In this document: positions 1 to 6,823 of the stretch, piece by piece
Layout: every line of letters begins with the position of its first letter
Numbering within the stretch: position 1 is the stretch's first letter
NCBI GenBank assembly: GCA_964447275.1
Contig: CAYURI010000013.1
Location: 1-16,266, forward strand
From: DAOSVX01 sp964447275
GTDB taxonomy: Bacteria > Bacillota_I > Bacilli_A > RF39 > UBA660
DNA: 16,266 bases
Direction: 5' to 3'
Position numbers and translations under genes: made by a program
The notes under the pieces: model-generated
What the model was told of the DNA's origin: nothing
Seen by the model: the letters and a program-made list of their open reading frames with translations, nothing else
The model's database searches: none

Positions 1-1
1 T

Positions 2-2566
2 AAAGAAATGGCTTTAGAGTTATTTAAACCACATGTTATTCATGGCCTAGTCGAAAGAGATTTAGCTCATAATATCAAAGGGGCTAAAAAATTAATCGAA
101 AATCAAGATCCATGTGTATGGGATATTGTTGAAGATGTTATTACCGAACATCCAGTATTACTTAACCGTGCACCAACCTTACATAGATTAGGGATTCAAG
201 CTTTCGAACCAAAATTAACTGGCGGTAAAGCAATCCGTTTACACCCACTTGTCTGTACAGCATTTAATGCTGACTTCGATGGTGACCAAATGGCTGTGCA
301 TGTTCCTTTATCAGAAGAAGCTAAAGCTGAAGCTAGACTATTAATGTTAGGCGCTAATAACATTTTGGACCCTAAACAGGGAAAACCAATTGTTACACCA
401 AGTCAAGATATGGTTTTAGGAAACTATTACTTAACTATGGAAGATGCTTCGGAAGAAAATGAAGCAAAAGTATATAAGAATAGTAATGAAGCAATTATGG
501 CTTATGAACGTCATGAAATAACTTTACATACCAGAATTGCTCTTCCAGTTAGATCATTTAAATATAAATTATTTACAGAAGAACAAAAAGATATGTACTT
601 AGTTACAACAGCTGGTAAATTAATCTTTAATGAAATTTTACCAGATAGCTTCCCATATATTAATGAACCAACAGTTGATAATATTGAAAATATTACACCT
701 GATAAATATTTCTTAAAAATGGGAACTGATATTAAAGAAGCTATTAAAGTTATGCCACTTGTTAAACCTTTTGATAAAAAGACTTTACAGTTAATTATTT
801 CTCAAATCTTTAAAAGATATAAAACTACTGAAACATCATTAATGCTTGATAAACTAAAAGATTTAGGCTTCAAGTATTCAACAATTGCTGGGTTAACAGT
901 ATCATTTAGTGATGTTATTGTTAGTGAAAAGAAAAACGAAATAATTGCTGATAGTAAAGAACAAGTAGAAAAAGTTAATAAACAATTTGCTAGAGGTCTT
1001 ATTACAGAAAAAGAAAGATATACTAAAGTTGTTGAAATTTGGAATGGGGCAACCGACCAAGTTAAAGCAGAATTAAAAGTTATATCTGAAAAATATAATA
1101 AAAATCCATTATTCATGATGATGAATTCTGGAGCTCGTGGTTCTGTAGGACAATTTACTCAGCTTGCTGGTATGCGTGGCTTAATGGCTAAACCAAATGG
1201 TGAAGCTGTAGAAATTCCTATTACTTCATCATTTAGAGATGGCCTTTCAGTTTCCGAGTTCTTCTTAAGTACTCATGGTGCTAGAAAAGGAACGGCTGAT
1301 ACAGCGTTAAGAACAGCTGATTCAGGATACTTAACTCGTCGTTTAGTTGATGTCTCTCAAGATATTATTGTTAAAGAAGAAGATTGCGGAAGCATTGCTC
1401 CTCTAACAGTTAAAGACTTTATTGATGAAAAGAGTGGTGCTGTTCTTGAAAGTATGGCTGATCGTATTATTGGTAGATTTACTGCTACAAAAGTAGTTCA
1501 TCCAGAAACTAATGAGATGATCATTGATAAAGGTGAATTAATTACTGAAAATATTGTTCAAAAGATATTAAAAGCTGGTATTAAATCAGTTGATATTAGA
1601 TCAGTATTAAATTGTAAAACTGTTAATGGTGTTTGCCAAAAATGTTATGGACGTAACTTAGCAACTGGTAATATTGTTGAAAAAGGCGAAGCTGTTGGTA
1701 TTATGGCTGCTCAATCAATTGGTGAGCCAGGTACCCAGTTAACCATGAGAACATTTCACTCCGGTGGTGTTGCTAGTGGTGAAGATATTACTCAAGGTTT
1801 ACCAAGAGTTGAAGAGTTGTTTGAAGCTAGAGTACCAAAAGGTAAAGCAACAATCTCAGAAATTGATGGTAAAGTAGTTAATATCGAAGAAGTTAATGGT
1901 AAATTCAAAATTACTGTTGAAAATGATATTGAAGTAAAAGAACACGTAACTAACTATGGGGTAAAATTAAGAGTTTCCAAAGGTGATAAAGTTGAAGCTG
2001 GCGACAAGTTAAGTGAAGGGGCTATAAGTCCTAAAGAATTACTTGCGGTAACTGATCCAATCACTGTTCAAGAATACATTTTAAAAGAAATTCAACATGT
2101 ATATAAACAACAAGGTGTTGATATTTCTGATAAACATATCGAAGTAATTGTACGTAGAATGATTAATAAGATGAAGATTGTAAATCCTGGTGATACTGAG
2201 TTCGTTGAGGGCTTAACAGTATCAATGAGAGAATTTACAGAAGGTAACAAACCAGTTATTCTAGCTGGTAAAATACCAGCCACAGGAAGACCTGTAATGC
2301 TTGGTATTACTAAATCTTCTTTAGAGACTGATTCCTTCTTATCAGCAGCTTCCTTTCAAGAAACAACTAGAGTATTAACAGATGCTGCTTTAAAAGGTAA
2401 AAGAGATATGCTAAGAGGATTAAAAGAAAATGTTATTTTAGGTAAATTAATTCCTGCGGGAACTGGTTTACATCAATATTCTGATATTAAGTTAGAACTA
2501 GAAAAAGAACTCTTATATGATGAACCTAGTGAAGTATTAGAAGAACAATTCTTAGAAAAAGAATAA
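2..2566 (+). CDS. rpoC: RNA polymerase beta' subunit, C-terminal two thirds (5' end outside window)
   Basis: Largest catalytic subunit of DNA-dependent RNA polymerase. The frame is open from the first complete codon, and the ATG at 8 is internal: the sequence around it matches the middle of beta', with roughly the first 390-400 residues missing. Landmarks run in order. NADFDGDQMAVH, the active-site Mg-binding aspartate triad, begins with its first Asp at 272-274. The bridge-helix segment GARGSVGQFTQLAGMRGLM follows, then the trigger-loop segment THGARKGTADTALRTADSGY. The four cysteines of the second zinc site are at 1385, 1613, 1634 and 1643. Next comes the switch segment GIMAAQSIGEPGTQLTMRT, and the conserved C-terminal block containing TGRPVMLGITKSSLETDSF. 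No large lineage insertions are visible. rpoB would be expected upstream. The gene ends just ahead of a strong intrinsic terminator. Identity is certain; only the 5' end is missing. Confidence 0.98.
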   Translation, partial: KEMALELFKPHVIHGLVERDLAHNIKGAKKLIENQDPCVWDIVEDVITEHPVLLNRAPTLHRLGIQAFEPKLTGGKAIRLHPLVCTAFNADFDGDQMAVHVPLSEEAKAEARLLMLGANNILDPKQGKPIVTPSQDMVLGNYYLTMEDASEENEAKVYKNSNEAIMAYERHEITLHTRIALPVRSFKYKLFTEEQKDMYLVTTAGKLIFNEILPDSFPYINEPTVDNIENITPDKYFLKMGTDIKEAIKVMPLVKPFDKKTLQLIISQIFKRYKTTETSLMLDKLKDLGFKYSTIAGLTVSFSDVIVSEKKNEIIADSKEQVEKVNKQFARGLITEKERYTKVVEIWNGATDQVKAELKVISEKYNKNPLFMMMNSGARGSVGQFTQLAGMRGLMAKPNGEAVEIPITSSFRDGLSVSEFFLSTHGARKGTADTALRTADSGYLTRRLVDVSQDIIVKEEDCGSIAPLTVKDFIDEKSGAVLESMADRIIGRFTATKVVHPETNEMIIDKGELITENIVQKILKAGIKSVDIRSVLNCKTVNGVCQKCYGRNLATGNIVEKGEAVGIMAAQSIGEPGTQLTMRTFHSGGVASGEDITQGLPRVEELFEARVPKGKATISEIDGKVVNIEEVNGKFKITVENDIEVKEHVTNYGVKLRVSKGDKVEAGDKLSEGAISPKELLAVTDPITVQEYILKEIQHVYKQQGVDISDKHIEVIVRRMINKMKIVNPGDTEFVEGLTVSMREFTEGNKPVILAGKIPATGRPVMLGITKSSLETDSFLSAASFQETTRVLTDAALKGKRDMLRGLKENVILGKLIPAGTGLHQYSDIKLELEKELLYDEPSEVLEEQFLEKE

Positions 2567-2571
2567 TCATT

Positions 2572-2599
2572 AAGAAGTTGTCAAAACAACTTCTTTTTT
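2572..2599 (+). terminator. Intrinsic terminator after rpoC
   Basis: A perfect 10-bp stem, AAGAAGTTGT (2572-2581) with ACAACTTCTT (2586-2595), encloses a CAAA loop. It runs into six T residues (2594-2599), five bases after the rpoC stop codon. It closes the rpoC transcription unit and overlaps the -35 region of the next promoter. Confidence 0.9.
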
Positions 2600-2609
2600 G
2601 TGGTATAAT
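2578..2609 (+). promoter_or_regulatory. Promoter of the diacylglycerol kinase gene (extended -10)
   Basis: The extended -10 TGGTATAAT lies at 2601-2609. The best -35 candidate is TTGTCA at 2578-2583, inside the terminator stem, but its 20-bp spacer is long, so recognition may rest on the extended -10. Transcription should start near 2616, leaving a leader of about 26 bases with the ribosome binding site GAGGTGG at 2629-2635. Confidence 0.6.
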
Positions 2610-2641
2610 CTTAATATAAATATTAAACGAGGTGGATTAAT

Positions 2642-3553
2642 TTGAAAAAATGCTGTGTTGTTTGTAATCGTCATAGCGGTCGTGGTATCACAGATGAATT
2701 ACTAAATAGAATAAAATTAACTCTAGAAGATTATAATTATGAAACTGATTTTGAATTTACTAAAGGCCATAAAGATGCTACCAAAATAATTAAAGAACTA
2801 GATTATCATGATTTAGTTATCTCAATTGGTGGTGATGGTACCTTTAGTGAAGCCGTAAGTGGTAATGTCATGCGTAAAGAGCCATTATTATTATCACATT
2901 TACCAAGTGGAACAACTAATGATATAGCTCGTAATTATGGTTTAAATAAAGGAATCATTTTAAACCTCAAAGAAATATTAGAAGGTAAGATAATTGAAAT
3001 AGATGTACCAACCATTAACAAAGAACCATTTATATATGTTTGTGGTTTTGGTAAATTTATTAATATTCCTTATGATACTCCTCAAGATTTAAAAAAACAT
3101 CTTGGTCATTTAGCATACTTAATTTCAGGGTTTAAAGATATCTTTAAAGCACCTAAAAGTTATTGGGTTAAATATACAGTTGATGATAAAATTTATGAAG
3201 GCAAATATACAATGTTTATTGTTTCTAATTCAACAAGTGTTGGGGGTTTTAAAAATTTTTATACCAAAGATGTTGATTTAAATGATGGTTTAGTAGAAGT
3301 GGCGATGTTATATTCTAAAAATCGTACCCATTTATTTAATGCCATGTTGGAACTAATTGCAGGTGGAGTATCAAATGTTCATAATAGTGTTCAATATATT
3401 GCTAAAAAGTTTGAAATAGAATTTTTGGATAATATGGATAAAAAATGGGATGTTGATGGTGAAAAACTAGATATCGAAGGTAGAAAGTTTACAATTGAAG
3501 TTAAACACAAGATTAGTCTTTTGTTACCTAAACATATGAATACTAAGAATTAA
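2642..3553 (+). CDS. dgkB: Diacylglycerol kinase family lipid kinase (DgkB-like), TTG start
   Basis: A soluble lipid kinase of the DAGK catalytic family, expected to phosphorylate diacylglycerol to phosphatidic acid at the membrane surface and so recycle diacylglycerol into phospholipid synthesis. The nucleotide-binding motif GGDGT is at residues 63-67, and LPSGTTNDIAR (about 88-97) matches the family's LPxGTxNDFAR block. A TPQDLKKHLGHLAYLISG segment (about 155-172), DLNDGLVEV and WDVDGE near the C terminus are also typical. The length, 303 aa, is that of Bacillus DgkB. The start is TTG at 2642, because GAGGTGG lies 6 bases upstream and no in-frame ATG is nearby. It has its own promoter and terminator, so it is probably monocistronic. 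Family membership is secure; the exact lipid substrate (diacylglycerol or another YegS-type lipid) is inferred. Confidence 0.88.
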   Translation: MKKCCVVCNRHSGRGITDELLNRIKLTLEDYNYETDFEFTKGHKDATKIIKELDYHDLVISIGGDGTFSEAVSGNVMRKEPLLLSHLPSGTTNDIARNYGLNKGIILNLKEILEGKIIEIDVPTINKEPFIYVCGFGKFINIPYDTPQDLKKHLGHLAYLISGFKDIFKAPKSYWVKYTVDDKIYEGKYTMFIVSNSTSVGGFKNFYTKDVDLNDGLVEVAMLYSKNRTHLFNAMLELIAGGVSNVHNSVQYIAKKFEIEFLDNMDKKWDVDGEKLDIEGRKFTIEVKHKISLLLPKHMNTKN

Positions 3554-3580
3554 AACAAGAAATAGACCTTTTCTTGTTTT
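3552..3580 (+). terminator. Intrinsic terminator after the lipid kinase gene
   Basis: A perfect 11-bp inverted repeat, AAAACAAGAAA (3552-3562) with TTTCTTGTTTT (3570-3580), has a 7-base loop, and the T-rich 3' arm acts as the U-tract. Its first base belongs to the kinase stop codon. The stem is mostly A:T, so termination may be partial. Confidence 0.7.
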
Positions 3581-3591
3581 TATATTATAAT
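3563..3591 (+). promoter_or_regulatory. Promoter of the NifS-like gene, nested in the preceding terminator
   Basis: The -10 is TATAAT at 3586-3591. The -35 candidate is TAGACC at 3563-3568 (4 of 6 consensus bases), with an exact 17-bp spacer. The -35 falls in the loop of the terminator hairpin. Transcription would begin near 3598, giving a leader of only about 9 bases before the GTG start. Confidence 0.5.
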
Positions 3592-3606
3592 AAATTAGGT
3601 GATAAT

Positions 3607-4695
3607 GTGATATATCTAGATTATACGGAAACAACTCCAGTTATGTATGAAGTGTTAGAATCATTTAACAAAGTAACTAAAGAGTTTATTGCTAGTCCTA
3701 ATGCTCTTCATACTTATGGCTTAAAATCTAAAAGTCTTCTTGATAATGCGACAAAACAAATATGTGAATTATTAAATATTAGTGAAGAAGAACTAACTTA
3801 TACAAGTGGATCTTTAGAAGCTAACAATATTGCTATTAAGGGTATTACTGATAAATATAAAAACCATGGTAAACATATTTTAGTATCTAGATTAGAAAAC
3901 TCTTCAATATATGAAATATTAAATTATTTAAAAAACCATGGCTTTGAAATTGAATATTTAGACCACGAAACAAATGGTTTAGTTTCTTTTGATGATTTAA
4001 AAAATAAAGTTAGAAAAGATACCATTTTAGTTATTATTAACGCTTTAAATGAAGATTTAGGTATTAGGCAACCATTAAAAACGCTTCGACAAATTATTAA
4101 AAAAGAAAACCCTGATACGTTTCTTCATGTTGATATGTCACAAGCTATTGGTAAAGTTAATGTTAATTTACATGACGTTGATAGCGCAGCGATTTCTGCT
4201 CATAAATTTTATGCTCCCAAAGGGATAGGTATATTATATTTAAATAATAATCTTAAATTAGAACCATTGATAGATGGTACTAAAGAATTGCCACTTCCTT
4301 TAATAGTAGCGATGTCTAAAGCTCTAAGAATAGCTTTAACAGATATCAGTCGCAAAGAAGAACATATTAAAAAATTAAATAGTCGTTTAATAACGGAAAT
4401 ATTAAAAATAGATAATATTGTATCTAATAATACTCTGTATTCTATTCCTCATATTATTAATTTAAGTATTAAAAATATTAATCCTGAAGCATTAATAAAA
4501 GCTTTAAGCGAAAAAGAAATATATATTAGTTATAAAGAAGGTATTAATGATAGTGTTATGGCTCTTTATCATGATGAAAATAGAGCTAGGTCATCATTTA
4601 GAATAAGCGTATCCCATATTACAACTATTGATGAGATAGATCGTTTTATTAATAACTTTTATAATGTCTATGAAGATTTAGTTAATAAAAAATAA
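3607..4695 (+). CDS. NifS/IscS-fold PLP-dependent protein lacking the catalytic cysteine
   Basis: A class V aminotransferase-fold protein related to cysteine desulfurases, 362 aa. The GTG at 3607 is chosen because AGGTGAT (3597-3603) sits just upstream and the protein then begins MIYLDYTETTP, like other NifS proteins; an upstream TTG at 3574 lies inside the terminator. Visible motifs are TSGSLEANN (66-74), HVDMSQAIGK with the cofactor Asp at 176, and SAHKFYAPKGIG with the PLP lysine at 200. Departures from the family: the PLP-stacking His of the usual EHxA segment is Asn98; the QExGxRxGTEN stretch is shortened to DGTKELPLPLIV; the mobile loop that normally holds the catalytic Cys reads YKEGINDSVMALYHDENRA. 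Cys53 is the only cysteine in the protein. PLP binding is likely; desulfurase activity of the usual kind is not. It could be a regulatory paralog or a PLP enzyme with another substrate. Confidence 0.75.
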   Translation: MIYLDYTETTPVMYEVLESFNKVTKEFIASPNALHTYGLKSKSLLDNATKQICELLNISEEELTYTSGSLEANNIAIKGITDKYKNHGKHILVSRLENSSIYEILNYLKNHGFEIEYLDHETNGLVSFDDLKNKVRKDTILVIINALNEDLGIRQPLKTLRQIIKKENPDTFLHVDMSQAIGKVNVNLHDVDSAAISAHKFYAPKGIGILYLNNNLKLEPLIDGTKELPLPLIVAMSKALRIALTDISRKEEHIKKLNSRLITEILKIDNIVSNNTLYSIPHIINLSIKNINPEALIKALSEKEIYISYKEGINDSVMALYHDENRARSSFRISVSHITTIDEIDRFINNFYNVYEDLVNKK

Positions 4696-4712
4696 TTGTA
4701 TTGCAAAATAAA
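4693..4712 (+). repeat. Cassette repeat, copy 1
   Basis: TAATTGTATTGCAAAATAAA starts on the stop codon of the NifS-like gene. It matches copies 2 and 3 at 18 of 20 positions and supplies the -35 box of the first paralog's promoter. Confidence 0.75.
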
Positions 4713-4729
4713 CATAATAGTGTTATCAT
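4701..4729 (+). promoter_or_regulatory. Promoter of paralog 1
   Basis: The -35 is TTGCAA (4701-4706), followed by a 17-bp spacer and TATCAT (4724-4729). A TG one base upstream of the -10 makes it an extended -10 element. Transcription should start near 4736. Confidence 0.6.
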
Positions 4730-4754
4730 ACACAACGAATTTAGGGGGATAAAT

Positions 4755-5420
4755 ATGATACACTTAATAACAGCAAATAAAAAAGTAGCTTTTATAAAGC
4801 CAAAGCTGAAGGAAAAAAATACAAAAGCGCTCTTGATAGCTATTTTAAAAGAAATGGTGAGCATAAATAATTATATAGAAGTAAGTTCTATGCCTTCAGA
4901 GTGCTGCTATAGAATGAAAGAACAATTGGGGATTTTAGAACTATTTCAACCGCTTGGCCATTTTGAAGATAGTGATAAAAGTCTTTATTATTATCAAAAA
5001 TGTATAAATAAATACTTAGGTTCATTAAGACTAGTTGCTGACGTTTTGTTTAATTATAATGAGCAACCTCAAGATCTGAGCTTTCTTCTTCAAAGAATTC
5101 CTCGTGATGTCACTCGTGGTGGATTTACTTATATTAAGGATGAAATACCTGTTAGATCAGAATCAGATCGTTTGGAAAGAATGATTAATATGGCTTATAA
5201 ATCAGGCTGCTTGGACTCTATAAGAAAAGATTATGTTGATTTTACTATGTTTTTAGAAAGAATTCTTCCGTTTGTTAGTTTTGATGACGTTATTCAAGAA
5301 ATAGATGTTCAAGAATTTGAAAGTTTGGAACTTCGTATTGGGAAGCCAAACATAAAACTTGCTAGAGATAATACTAGAGTTTACGAACTTGCTAAAAAAG
5401 CCTCAAGCCTTATAATTTAA
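4755..5420 (+). CDS. Paralogous family protein 1, function unknown (221 aa)
   Basis: First of three tandem paralogs of a family I do not recognise. The ATG at 4755 follows AGGGGGA (4743-4749), and its N terminus, MIHLITANKKVAFIKP, then aligns with the other two copies (MIFLANSRKVVRVKP and MLYIADSKKLIGISL). A longer reading from a TTG at 4701 would begin inside the promoter. Shared blocks: a hydrophobic N-terminal strand with (N/D)-x-(K/R)-K; LGILELFQPLG at 58-68; a tyrosine-rich segment YYYQKCINKYLGSLRLVADVL (around 78-98) followed by QDLS at 106-109; RKDYVDFTMFLERI near 160; and a C-terminal stretch ending in N..(V/M)..LAK. No signal peptide, membrane segment, P-loop or metal motif is visible, so it is probably a cytosolic mixed alpha/beta protein. 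It has its own promoter. Confidence 0.8.
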   Translation: MIHLITANKKVAFIKPKLKEKNTKALLIAILKEMVSINNYIEVSSMPSECCYRMKEQLGILELFQPLGHFEDSDKSLYYYQKCINKYLGSLRLVADVLFNYNEQPQDLSFLLQRIPRDVTRGGFTYIKDEIPVRSESDRLERMINMAYKSGCLDSIRKDYVDFTMFLERILPFVSFDDVIQEIDVQEFESLELRIGKPNIKLARDNTRVYELAKKASSLII

Positions 5421-5437
5421 TTATATTGCAAATTAAA
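5418..5437 (+). repeat. Cassette repeat, copy 2
   Basis: TAATTATATTGCAAATTAAA starts on the stop codon of paralog 1, is identical to copy 3 over all 20 bases, and contains the -35 box of the next promoter. Confidence 0.8.
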
Positions 5438-5454
5438 AACAATAAGAATATAAT
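5426..5454 (+). promoter_or_regulatory. Promoter of paralogs 2 and 3
   Basis: TTGCAA (5426-5431), a 17-bp spacer and TATAAT (5449-5454). It has the same geometry as the paralog 1 promoter. The start site should be near 5461. Confidence 0.6.
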
Positions 5455-5478
5455 AAATATTAATTTTAGGAGGATTAT

Positions 5479-6144
5479 ATGATATTTTTAGCAAATAGTA
5501 GGAAAGTTGTAAGAGTAAAGCCGGCTATAGATCTTCAACTTGATAGTTTTTTTAATTTATTTAAAGAGGCTATGGATTTAAAAAATTGTGTTTTATCCAA
5601 AGGAACGCTCACAGCTGAACAAATAATACCTGAAGGCAAATTAGGTATATTTGAATTGTGTCAAGAAGTTGGAATATCTCATGGAAGGCATTGTGATACT
5701 CAAAAATATTTTTACCAAAGAGGTGAAAATAAATATATAGGGACAATTAATTTGCTGGCTGAAATTTTACATAATAAATATTATTCTTCTCAAGATTTAG
5801 GAATAATGATTCCAAATCTTGACGATAAAGATAAAATGGAGGAATTAGATCAGCTTATTGAAGTATATAAAAAGTTTTACGGTGCTGCTAGCATTATGAT
5901 TATTGAAAGAGATTATCCTGACTTTGCTTTGTTTTTTGAAAACATAGCAAACTCTTTAATTCTTAATGAAATTTTAGAAGAAAAAACGATTGATGAGGTT
6001 ATGGAGCGCAAAGCCTACATGCAAAAATGTTTGCCAGGTTACGATCCTGACGCTTTATACAATAACATAGAAGTAGGACAAAGGAATCTTAAAGTTTTAC
6101 AACTTGCTAGAGCTTTGCCTGATTATATGAAAGAAGAGATTTAA
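5479..6144 (+). CDS. Paralogous family protein 2, function unknown (221 aa)
   Basis: Second member of the unrecognised family and the same length as paralog 1 once that gene's start is corrected. The ATG at 5479 follows a consensus AGGAGGA (5468-5474). Blocks shared with its sisters: MIFLANSRKVV at the N terminus, KLGIFELCQEVG (54-65), KYFYQRGENKYIGTINLLAEIL (around 76-97), QDLG (105-108), and RDYPDFALFFENI around 160. It ends with a C-terminal helix that includes NLKVLQLARALPDYM. The last block is closest to that of paralog 3, as if 2 and 3 share a more recent history. It is followed one base later by paralog 3, so the two are cotranscribed. No catalytic motif is apparent. Confidence 0.82.
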   Translation: MIFLANSRKVVRVKPAIDLQLDSFFNLFKEAMDLKNCVLSKGTLTAEQIIPEGKLGIFELCQEVGISHGRHCDTQKYFYQRGENKYIGTINLLAEILHNKYYSSQDLGIMIPNLDDKDKMEELDQLIEVYKKFYGAASIMIIERDYPDFALFFENIANSLILNEILEEKTIDEVMERKAYMQKCLPGYDPDALYNNIEVGQRNLKVLQLARALPDYMKEEI

Positions 6145-6145
6145 T

Positions 6146-6736
6146 ATGCTATATATTGCTGATTCAAAAAAGTTGATTGGAATAAGTCTTCAAAAGTCAA
6201 GTGGAGATCGTATTTCTTTAAAAGATAGATTTGAAACAATCATTCGTCCAGATTATTATTTAGTTGCTAAGGAAGAATATACGAATGTTAAAAATGGCAT
6301 TACTCAAAAATTAGGAGTAATTGAAAGCCTTCATCCAGTAGGCTATTCCGATTCAAACAATCTTCCTCTTTATCATCATACAATAAGTGTTGCGGCATGC
6401 TATGTTACACTGCATATACTTGCCGAAGCATTATATGGATTTAAAACAGATCAAGATTTAAGTAAATTTGCTTCCAGTGAGTATGCTATGGAATCACTTG
6501 AAGCGAATTTAAATTTTAGTACCATTATTGGCGAACAAATATTAAGAGATAGTTTTCCTGATGCTAAGCTATTTATGGGACTTGTTCCAGAACTTTTAAC
6601 TTTGGACGGGGTAGTGTCGGAAATAAGTTTAAACGAAGTCCCTGAAGAATTTAAAGGTATAATTAATTTGGGTCAGAATAATGCTAAAATGTTAAGACTC
6701 ATTAAAAGACTACCTGAAGGTATGCTAGAAGAATAA
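6146..6736 (+). CDS. Paralogous family protein 3, function unknown (196 aa)
   Basis: Third and shortest member. The ATG at 6146 lies one base after the stop of paralog 2, with AAGAAGAG as a weak ribosome binding site inside that gene, which suggests translational coupling. Family blocks are MLYIADSKKLIGI (1-13), KLGVIESLHPVG (55-66), HILAEALYGF near 90-99, QDLS (103-106), LRDSFPDAKLF, and the end NAKMLRLIKRLPEGM. The tyrosine-rich segment of the sisters is degenerate here (PLYHHTISVAACYVTL). About 25 residues are missing between QDLS and the DFxLF-like block. No known domain is recognised. Its stop codon starts repeat copy 3 and the promoter of the rimP-nusA operon. Confidence 0.8.
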   Translation: MLYIADSKKLIGISLQKSSGDRISLKDRFETIIRPDYYLVAKEEYTNVKNGITQKLGVIESLHPVGYSDSNNLPLYHHTISVAACYVTLHILAEALYGFKTDQDLSKFASSEYAMESLEANLNFSTIIGEQILRDSFPDAKLFMGLVPELLTLDGVVSEISLNEVPEEFKGIINLGQNNAKMLRLIKRLPEGMLEE

Positions 6737-6753
6737 TTATATTGCAAATTAAA
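6734..6753 (+). repeat. Cassette repeat, copy 3
   Basis: TAATTATATTGCAAATTAAA starts on the stop codon of paralog 3 and is identical to copy 2. It supplies the -35 box of the rimP operon promoter. Confidence 0.8.
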
Positions 6754-6771
6754 ATATTATTATGTTATAAT
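6742..6771 (+). promoter_or_regulatory. Promoter of the rimP-nusA-infB operon
   Basis: TTGCAA (6742-6747), an 18-bp spacer and TATAAT (6766-6771), with TG at 6763-6764 giving an extended -10. The predicted start near 6778 leaves a leader of about 46 bases that contains a terminator-like hairpin. Confidence 0.65.
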
Positions 6772-6784
6772 ACCTTTGACAAGA

Positions 6785-6813
6785 AGAAGTGGGCGACCCC
6801 CACTTTTATTATT
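6785..6813 (+). promoter_or_regulatory. Candidate transcription attenuator in the rimP-nusA leader
   Basis: The stem AAGTGGG (6787-6793) pairs with CCCACTT (6799-6805) and extends by A:T and G:U pairs to 6785/6807. The loop is CGACC. It is followed by an interrupted U-tract, TTTTATTATT (6804-6813), just ahead of the ribosome binding site GGAGGTG (6814-6820). It has the form of an intrinsic terminator with an imperfect U-tract. In Bacillus subtilis nusA is known to be autoregulated by NusA-dependent termination in its operon leader, and this element sits where such an attenuator would be. Function here is inferred. The hairpin also separates the operon from read-through out of the paralog cassette. 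Confidence 0.6.
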
Positions 6814-6823
6814 GGAGGTGTAT

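Noticed and set aside
802..1116. Open frame on the minus strand within rpoC (and similar ones within nusA, infB, truB and the deaminase gene)
   Set aside because: Each lies opposite a strongly conserved gene, has low-complexity serine/threonine/isoleucine-rich translation and no ribosome binding site or recognisable domain; these are shadows.
4720..4733. GTGT/ACAC inverted repeat around the paralog 1 -10 box as an operator
   Set aside because: It is only 4 bp per arm and not found at the two sister promoters.
4701..4754. Longer start for paralog 1 at TTG 4701
   Set aside because: It lies on the -35 box of the gene's own promoter, and the extra residues do not align with the other paralogs.
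4755..6736. ATA-rich isoleucine codon use as proof that the paralog cassette was horizontally acquired
   Set aside because: Paralog 1 uses ATA for six of its first seven isoleucines while rpoC uses none, but murD is also ATA-rich, so expression level explains it as well as transfer.
6776..6781. Perfect TTGACA in the rimP leader as a -35 box
   Set aside because: No -10-like hexamer exists 16-18 bp downstream; that region is the GC-rich hairpin.
6785..6807. Small structured RNA or tRNA-like element before rimP
   Set aside because: It is a single 9-bp stem with a 5-base loop; no cloverleaf or further helices are present.
6776..6823. Longer RimP start at TTG 6776
   Set aside because: It would translate through the leader hairpin and begin upstream of or at the predicted transcription start; GGAGGTG sits directly before ATG 6824.
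2566..6823. CRISPR array or insertion-sequence ends suggested by the repeated intergenic blocks
   Set aside because: The three repeats are separated by whole genes, have no regular spacers, no terminal inverted repeats, no target duplications and no transposase or cas gene nearby.
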